From Mactromeris polynyma (Eukaryota; Mollusca; Bivalvia; Venerida; Mactridae), in the NCBI GenBank assembly GCA_032209605.1, contig JASFXZ010000005.1:23858905-23922904 (forward strand): a DNA stretch of 64,000 bases. The letters run 5' to 3'. Made by a program: the position numbers and the translations under genes. Below are positions 57,096-64,000 of this stretch, piece after piece. Position 1 is the first letter of the stretch, and the number at the start of each line of letters is the position of its first letter. A model generated the notes under the pieces. The model made no database searches and had not been told where the DNA came from. It worked only from the letters and a program-made list of their open reading frames with translations.

Positions 57096-58450
57096 CAAAT
57101 GCTACCGTTACAAGCTCAATCGTTCGGGAGATCGCACTATTTCTGAAAAGTGTATATCCATATCTTAAGCTATCGAGAGTAGTCGTTCTTGAATGCCATT
57201 CGTAACATTATTGGTTACGGGTCTTTTCCAGAGATTAACAAGTTTTAAATAATGGAAAATCGATTGTTCACAGTATGAAATGGTGAAAAACAGAACAATT
57301 AAGTATACAAGAAAAAAATCTGTACATTTGTACATCCTTAAAGAAGACGACAACTATATTAATTATATGCCTAGCTACCGTAGTTAACACTCCCACAATG
57401 CATTTTAAACATGGGAGTACCTGCAAAGATCACTGACGATATGCAAGAAATGTACAATAAATGCATCAAAACTTAGGCTAAATAAAGGTTGATACAACCG
57501 CTACACAGACTTTTAAAGGTTCGGGATACTTGTGCAGCATGAAATATTTGTGACAAGCTTGGACAATCATACAAATACTGGAAAATTCATGCAGTAGCGA
57601 AAATGGATAACAATTTAAGGAAATGAAAACAAATTCGGATAGAATAAAGCGAGCATGGAGCTGTATAATATGTGTTTGGCCTGTCTATATTTCTGATCAA
57701 CACATATGTGTACGATTCGATGCTTCGTTATAAACGTCTCGATTGGGAAAATGCATAAATTTATCTAGGATAACATGAAGAATAGCTACACAACTAGAAA
57801 TTAGAACACACAATGGTAAGCCCCCTTATTACAAAGTATAGTAGCATTATTTTGTCCAAATGAGAGGAAATTAGATGAAACTGTTTTCAGACAAATCTGA
57901 AGTTTGGAAGGCTGTTGAACTTAAGCCAAGACTAACATCGTGCTATTGAACATTATAATTTTAAACTTGAAATGTTATAAGACTTGCTATATAGTTTTCA
58001 CCTTGTTCAGAATCACCCTGTCTGTCAGTTGTTGTGTCCAGATATAGCATACATGTATTTAGTTTAAGGCAAGAAATACTTAACCAGTTTTCAAGGAAAT
58101 GGAACATGGCAAACAGAAGCTATCAGAAGTGTAGATAATGTAAGACATCTTTGATGCATATCCACCAAGGCATTAATGAGTTATGACCCATTAACAGAAA
58201 CTAGTTGTGCATCTCATGGTAACATTCAAGCTGGGACCAATATATACTGTATATATTGGTCCCAGATTCAAGTCTAAGGGGGTGGCTCACTGATGTCTAG
58301 TTTTAAGTTTGCAGCTCAATGTTTTTGTTACTCATTAAATGGATAGAATTGGAGAAAAAAGCACCGTCAGTGAAATTTTGAGAAATATAAGAAAAATACA
58401 ATTATAAGGAAAGACCTGCCGCCTGTGAAATTTTGAGAAGTTGAAACAAT
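57081..58450 (+). mobile_element. Harbinger-type element copy 2, right part
   Basis: Resumes homology with 36745-38100 immediately after the LINE ('caaatgctaccgtt', 'cgttcgggagatc', 'gagtagtcgttcttgaatg', 'cacatatgtgtacgattcga'). The right TIR is not recognisable after about 58450, so the right end is lost. It carries the 35-bp palindromic insertion at 58231. Confidence 0.88.
58231..58265. mobile_element. 35-bp palindromic micro-insertion, copy 1
   Basis: Starts CTGGGACCAATATATAC and ends as its mirror GTATATATTGGTCCCAG around a single central base. It is flanked by a perfect 7-bp direct repeat ATTCAAG (58224-58230, 58266-58272). The paralogous element at 36554-38184 has one ATTCAAG and no insertion at the same place (about 37868-37876, 'taacattcaagtcaaag'), which gives the pre-insertion state. 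Confidence 0.8.
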
Positions 58451-58682
58451 AAAAATTCACATGTTAGCACTATAACTTTAACTAGCTTGCAAATATATGC
58501 ACTTCATATTTTTTTCATATGGCCATTTCATTGTTATTGATTTGTTCAGTATTTCCTTGCAAGAAATATTTTGTTTCTCATTGTACGTTTGCATTGAAGA
58601 TGTAATTACTTCATCATACCTAAATTATGTTTATACACTTTCATGTAAAAACTGTCCAGTTGGAATACTGTTCAATTTGTAT

Positions 58683-60091
58683 TTTTGGACGGTACCGCTC
58701 AGGTAGCGTCTAAAGTAGTGTGGCAATTTGAGAGGCATACAACAATTGGTTCCCGTTTTCAAAACAGGGAAAAGGATGAAAGCCGGTAACATGTCAAAAA
58801 CGTCCACATCCTAATTACTACGCAACGAAGTAGTTCAAAAGTTAACCGAAGGAAATAATATCATAAACATTTCAATAAAATGTTGAAAAGGTGACCTGCT
58901 TAAGTGGTTTGTGAACTAATTAGCTGTTTCTGTGGAGTTCTGATGGGTTTTAAAGCAATGTATTAATACACAAGAGTTTGTTCATTCTCGTCAGCTCTCG
59001 GATATTTCCGTACCACTTCGTTACTCTACACTCGAGGTTTTCCGAATGGAGTTTGTTTACAGTTTTGGGTGTGCTCATATTAAAATTTAATGAACGAAAA
59101 ATGTTTGTCTCTTTTATATTCTTTAATGATGGTTAATTTGTGTACTTCATTCATGAAGTACTTACTAAATGTATATCTTGTTGTATTCCTTATTAATTTC
59201 ATCGTTTTGTAAAGTGCGTATTTTAAGAGCGTCGACAGTTTTCGTTTAGTACAGATTCTTTCTTTTCGCCGGTTGAAATGTAACTAGACAGGTTCCCTAC
59301 AATACCGGTTCTCAATACTTAAAATGACAGGTTAGCGCTATAAACGCGATAAATTCGCTAAGCGAACGCACGTAGAAGAGTGTACTCGGGTTCAGACTGC
59401 GTTTAAAGGATATATATATAAATCGATGACAAGTGATTACTGTTGTTGTTGTTCTTTAGTGCGATTTATCGTAACTATGGTCTAGTCGTGCACGACTACG
59501 AAAATTATCGGTCTCATCTTTCTACGTACATCTCACTCTGTGCTTGCAAAAATAATTGGATAACACCCCACTACAACAAGATAACTCATAACCTATGGCA
59601 AGCTAGTGTTATCATAACTTTATGCCTGGGCATACTGATTTTACTCTTATAAGTTCGTGCTGATATAATTGTATAGGTCATTTTATAATTAAATATTCAC
59701 AAACTTTACATTAAGGGTCTGATATCTTTGTATTTTATTTATTTACAATCGTGACAAACATTTCACTTGTTTACAATTTTAAGGTTCTACCATTATTACT
59801 GACCATTTTTCTTTATTTCGGTTTGAAATCTAGCATTTCTAGAACAAGTCGGATTGAATGATCATTTGAAAAAAAATGTTTACTATTTTTTTAATAATGT
59901 TTTATTCTTTTTCGCATTTCTGTCTTATGTTTAAGTTTTATTCCATATTCCATGCAAACCATATGACCTATTTACACATACTTTGATATTATAAAACTGT
60001 TTAGTTACATAACGGAAACTTGTATGCAACGAGTTGCCAGTTTGGCAACAGAGACGAGCGGTACCGTCCCACAGCACTTTTGTGCTTTGAT
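58683..60091 (+). mobile_element. GGACGGTACC-TIR element, copy 2
   Basis: Begins tttttGGACGGTACCGCTC (58682-58700) and ends GAGCGGTACCGTCC near 60070, followed by the 'agcacttttgtgct' hairpin. It is homologous to the reverse complement of 14978-15884. It is longer because it carries a 67-bp insertion at 58983 and about 395 bp of extra sequence at about 59066-59461. No protein-coding frame is recognisable; 59443-59652 is within element sequence. Confidence 0.8.
58983..59049 (+). mobile_element. 67-bp mini-insertion with 8-bp TSD
   Basis: Absent from the element copy at about 15600. It is flanked by the direct repeat AGTTTGTT (58975-58982 and 59050-59057). A relative lies at 45918-45990. The ends (CATTC..GAATGG) form only a 5-6 bp inverted repeat. 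Confidence 0.7.
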
Positions 60092-60094
60092 TCA

Positions 60095-61720
60095 TTCATA
60101 AAGTCTTAAAGAAGTGCCTTCATATACAGGATTTCGAGATGTCTTTCATAACTCTCTGTGGCAAACACATGCATATATACATGTACATGTATTCTTGTAC
60201 AAATGTACTTGCAATTTGCACTCTTTCAAAGCCTGCTAAGAATGACAGCGCTTTCACCTAATTTCCGGCACTCACCTGCAATATTATAGTGTTTTTTTTG
60301 TTAAAGCTTTAAATATCATATAACTTCAGATTCTTGTTCTGACATGTCTTTTTCCAGCCTAAAACAGAACTTTTATTTATATTTACAAATAATGATCCTT
60401 TTATTAGGTGTTTATGATCTTTATACCAATGCACGTGTGCAATCGCTCTACCATTGTTGCTAATGTCGCTCCAAGACGTTTCATAGCAAAGACATTTCAC
60501 GCTGTGACAATGTGTCTCAAACTTGATAAACAGTCCAAAAGAATTCATATAAGTCATGAATAATTATATGAATAAACAAATGAAATAGTACATGACTGGC
60601 TAAACGTCATATAGATAGAATTTCATTTGCCAAAAGTGTTTATAACTCATGTATGATGACTATATACTATTTTTAAAACATCAGGATGGAATGTCCCAGT
60701 AAATATTTCACATGGCACTAATTGTCCCGAGCGAGCCACCTTTGGCACAAACAGTCCGTCACCAATTATGTAATATTTTTAATTGCAATTGCATGGTTGA
60801 AACACTTTCCTTAGAGACACATTTTTAACCAAACATCATCTCTTTTCCACACTCCCATAAATAATTAAGCTTTCTTTGTACAATAGGTTCTGCGCTGACT
60901 TGATGCTATGCATCAATATTTTTCCTGTATACCTTGTCAGCACCGTGTATATAGAATACTATACGCGAATCTTTAACCAATGGAATTACTGGATTTTTAT
61001 TTGCAGTTTTATAAATATATATATCTTCACCTTCAAGCTTCTCTAGTATCTATAACTCATATTATGATGTTTGTTAACAAGGGCAGTTACTCGGAATTTG
61101 TGAACTTTATCTCCTATGTGCCTGGTTCGCTCCTCTCCGAATTTCCCTAATTTATTGGCCGATGTGCTCCAAATGGCGGTTATAGTCTATTGTCACAGGG
61201 ACATATACATACATAGTTATAATTATATTTTGTCAAAAGAAAAAATGAAGCAGTAACAGTGCATAAATGGTGATCCACATCCATTACAACATAACTTGAT
61301 CATCTTCGCTTATCGTGAACAGTTTAAACCATTTAGATATAAGTAGCGCGCGGACATGTTAGCATAACCAAAAGCGCGAGCGATGTACTTATTGTTTTAA
61401 ACGTTAACAGTAATTTTATCTTACACTTAATTGATACTTATGCAAAAAAATAATTTTCGTCGAAGTTTTTGGCACAAATCTTGAAACAACACCGTCTAGA
61501 ACATTACTTGATCAATACACCACTGATATTGAAAATGTGACTATACTGTAAATGCATACTTAGTACATTTATGCCCCTCGATTAAAATACTTAACTCAGT
61601 TGTCTTTATAAAATAAAATATGAACGAGGCTTTTAATAGAAACGAGTAAGCGTATGCAAAGTACGTTTGAAAAAGGAGAACATTTTTGCGTTGCAATGTT
61701 TGAATATGAATATGAGACAC
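60095..61720. other. Gene-free stretch
   Basis: No supported gene or element. Confidence 0.4.
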
Positions 61721-61723
61721 AAG

Positions 61724-62312
61724 GTTAGTATAAGCCTGCTTGTTTCTATGTGCTGGATTAATTACAGTGTGTCCGTTATGTACATAATGGTTAATTGCTT
61801 TTAATGATAAGTTACTGCCAACGTAGTCAATTTATGTGTATATGTTGGAAGTCAATGTCCATAGAGCGATTATGTGTGAGGTTAAAACTAGCTGTTAAAT
61901 CGATTTAAATCCCCGTATTTTACTGACAGTTCCAAGGCTGTAAATCGCTGTACGGCTATTATTTCTGTTTGTGTTTTATATGTATGTTAAATTTCCCTTT
62001 CCCCTGTGCAATTGTTTCACTTTCTATAGGGTTCATGTTATTTTCTCCGCACTTTCGGCCTACTGTTGCCAGTTGTCTTGACTTGTCCTGTGATCTTTTC
62101 CATCCATTAAACCCCCCTGTTTGTCCTCTTTGATTCTCCTAGTTATCCCTTATGGTCGGCCAGGCCATTTCTTGCGCCCATGTTCCCTTACGTATGTACC
62201 ATTGAGCCTTCTCAATGCCATATGTTTAAGGATTGTCGTTTTCCCGGAGCTCTGTGTGGACAGGCACTGTCTTATGTACGATGCGTTCCCTGTAGCAACT
62301 TATTCTTTTTCT
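61724..62312 (+). repeat. ~580-bp dispersed repeat, copy 1
   Basis: Aligns with 62961-63530 in the same orientation from 'agtataag.ctgcttgtttc' through 'ttatgtgtgaggtta', 'ccaaggc.gtaaatcg' and 'ttcggcc' to 'ggcactgtc..gcgttccctgtag'. The 3' part is shared with 12478-12645. No protein is encoded. Confidence 0.75.
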
Positions 62313-62680
62313 TTTACTATGTATCACTGCTATCGCAGTGAATACAAAAAAGGCTTTGATAATTCTGCATTATGGTTGTATGTACGAGTATTTTACTAGA
62401 AAGACAACATTCAGGTCCAATCCGATTCTTTCATTTGAACGTTCCAATCTCTATAGACAATACTCGGCGAAGTTAGCATGATGTCATATGCGTTTATATG
62501 AACCAGGCGCAGAAAGTCAGACTGCAGGTACCTTAAGTATTAATTGGAAAAACATCCTGGTCATTACCAATTACTTACGTCCAATATCCAACAAGTACCT
62601 TACCATAAGTAGTGCATTTAAGTAGATACACAATGTTTTTTTATTTTTACTTCAGAAAATACAGCAGTAAGTGCATAGCA

Positions 62681-62706
62681 ATGGCACTGGGAAGACTCCC
62701 TCCAGA
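62681..62706 (+). CDS. Unrecognised gene, first visible coding exon
   Basis: The exon starts after the acceptor 'tttttacttcag' (exon from 62656) and ends at the strong donor GA|GTAAGT (62706/62707). It encodes MALGRLPP and the first two bases of Glu. The frame is also open from 62656 to the Met, so translation could start in an earlier exon; the Met at 62681 is the first in this exon. The exon lies between two direct copies of a ~580-bp repeat. It joins in phase 2 to 63565. Confidence 0.5.
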
Positions 62707-62960
62707 GTAAGTACTGTCGATTCAATATTCGTTGAGAATAGTATTATTGTGTACACTATGTATATTGGTCAGTATTATGCAAAACTCGAGTAAATAACAA
62801 CAGGCTATACATCGTATGTAACCGAAGTATGACCAGGTTGTATTTCGTCATATAATATATTTGTGTATTTTGAAAAGTTCCACGTGTTTCCAATGCGAAT
62901 GCAAGTTTATGATATGTTAAACGCCATGTAGTTATTTTATTTCATGACAATTTAAAATGT

Positions 62961-63530
62961 CAGTATAAGGCTGCTTGTTTCTTCGTACTGGATTATATAC
63001 ATTGTATATGTTATTGTATGCGTATTAAATGGTTAATCAACTTTAATGATTAGTTACTGTCTAGTTAGTGAAGTTATGTGTATATAATTATGTTAGATTT
63101 CAATGACCATATAACGGTTATGTGTGAGGTTAGCTAGTTGTTAAATCCAAGGCCGTAAATCGTTGTGTAGTCACTATTAGTATTTAATATGTTTAAGATG
63201 TATGTTGAGTTCCCTTTTCTCCAGTTGCAATTCCTTGACTTGATATAATATTTGTGTCATATTCTTCCCTTTTCGGCCCGTGGACTGTGGCTTTCTTACA
63301 CTGTTCTGTCGTGTATTCCATCCATGTAATCCCTTTCTTCCCTTGTTGTTCCAATAAATTCTACATTACTGTTTTATGGTGAGGTTAATAGACAATCCTA
63401 TCTCCAATCTTGAGATGTTTGCCATTTCACCTCCTTAATCCCTAATGTTTAGTAGGTTGATGTTTCACTGGTCTCCGAGTGAGGAGGCATTGTCATGTGT
63501 ATGTGGCGTTCCCTATATTAACTTAATCTT
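62961..63530 (+). repeat. ~580-bp dispersed repeat, copy 2
   Basis: The second direct copy, ending just before the acceptor of the exon at 63565. The copies are clearly diverged, so this is not a fresh duplication. Confidence 0.75.
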
Positions 63531-63564
63531 TCAATGTATTTTTTACAATATGTTTTATTTGTAG

Positions 63565-63901
63565 GAGGGAAGAATGGTGCTGTGGAGTTTATCTGCCATA
63601 TAGACGTGACTATTTGACTATATTGTTGAAAGACTGTATTGGTTGTTTACCGACGCTTTCTAAATTGAATTTTCTGAATTCGGATAGGGAAATTAAATCA
63701 TCGTCGGAAGATTCAAATGTATCTATGTTGTTGAACACTATGAGCAAAGTAGCATCTGTTGTTGAACTAACGATTTATTTGAATCATAAATATACGACAG
63801 ACTATTCATTTATTGGATGTGCTGGAGTAGTTTCCACGTGGACCAATCGTCGACAACTGCAGCTAAGTATCATGCCAAAATGGCATCATGCATATCAACA
63901 C
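63565..63901 (+). CDS. Unrecognised gene, second coding exon (gene runs off window)
   Basis: It has the acceptor 'ttttatttgtag' (ending 63564) and the donor CAC|GTAAGT (63901/63902). Joined to 62681-62706 it gives 363 nt, 121 codons in frame. The peptide starts EREEWCCGVYLPYRRDYL, has a Ser-rich part ('SDREIKSSSEDSNVSM'), then a mixed region with 'IGCAGVVSTWTNRRQLQL' and 'MPKWHHAYQH'. No signal peptide or named domain was recognised. Reading beyond 63901 to the stop at 63961 would be intron read-through. The gene continues past the right edge; function is unknown. Confidence 0.6.
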
Positions 63902-64000
63902 GTAAGTCGAAAGTTAGTGATGTTAATAATATTGGTTGTCTTGCCATCACATTTCTGGTAATGTGTACATTGACTCAGTAATACATGAAACGAAATAATC

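Noticed and set aside
61724..63530. The two ~580-bp direct repeats as LTRs of a retroelement
   Set aside because: No TG..CA ends, no primer-binding or polypurine site, no gag/pol between them, a third partial copy elsewhere, and a host-like exon in the gap.
63902..63961. Extension of the right-edge ORF to the stop at 63961
   Set aside because: CAC|GTAAGT at 63901 is a strong donor; the downstream codons look like intron read-through.
1..64000. CRISPR array or prokaryotic operon
   Set aside because: The tandem arrays have no unique spacers of constant length, and the spliced genes, LINEs and MITEs show this is animal nuclear DNA.

Overview
This is eukaryotic nuclear DNA: AT-rich, with spliced genes (GT..AG introns), long gene-poor stretches and a dense layer of transposable elements. 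An invertebrate, most likely a bivalve or another mollusc, is suggested by the decayed tandem repeat at 17755-18125, which resembles the bivalve dispersed repeat class containing 'accaagtttgatgaca'-like text. It is also suggested by an acylated globin-X-like gene and by the mixture of L1/Tx1-type and CR1/Jockey-type LINEs, PIF/Harbinger and Tc1 remnants and many MITEs. The species call is inference.

Host genes are few. The best is a two-exon globin on the minus strand (coding exons 6626-6828 and 5041-5404). It joins in frame to 188 residues and carries the haem-pocket residues and an N-terminal MGCxxS acylation signal. At the right edge, the start of an unrecognised spliced gene runs off the window on the plus strand (62681-62706, 63565-63901). 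Three weaker minus-strand candidates are a terminal exon at 25645-25920, an 89-codon ORF at 46835-47104 and a possible terminal exon at 9158-9331.

Layout: 1-4.9 kb holds a foldback MITE and a 590-bp triplet minisatellite. 5-7.1 kb holds the globin gene, with a second copy of the same MITE just upstream of its coding start. 9.6-20 kb holds a 73-bp tandem array, a dead Tc1 transposase, a TIR element and tRNA-like fragments. 25-29 kb holds a segment bounded by 26-bp perfect inverted repeats, CGTAAG-rich direct repeats and an intact 331-bp MITE with an 8-bp target-site duplication (TSD). 31-38 kb holds PIF/Harbinger transposase debris, inverted repeats and a complete 1631-bp non-autonomous Harbinger-type element. 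41-44 kb holds a 5'-truncated LINE on the minus strand. 48.7-58.5 kb is a nested stack: a Harbinger-type element split by an 8.2-kb L1/Tx1 LINE with a 15-bp TSD, and the LINE in turn split by a 2.4-kb insertion. 58.7-63.5 kb holds a second copy of the 15-kb TIR element and two direct copies of a ~580-bp repeat.

The most unusual signal is a family of tiny palindromic insertions (21-36 bp, ends CTGGGACC..GGTCCCAG) at 32209, 32494 and 58231. Each is flanked by a 7-bp TSD, and the one at 58231 has its empty site preserved in the paralogous element at about 37871. A second tiny insertion (67 bp, 8-bp TSD) at 58983 has a relative at 45918. These look like extremely short mobile units.
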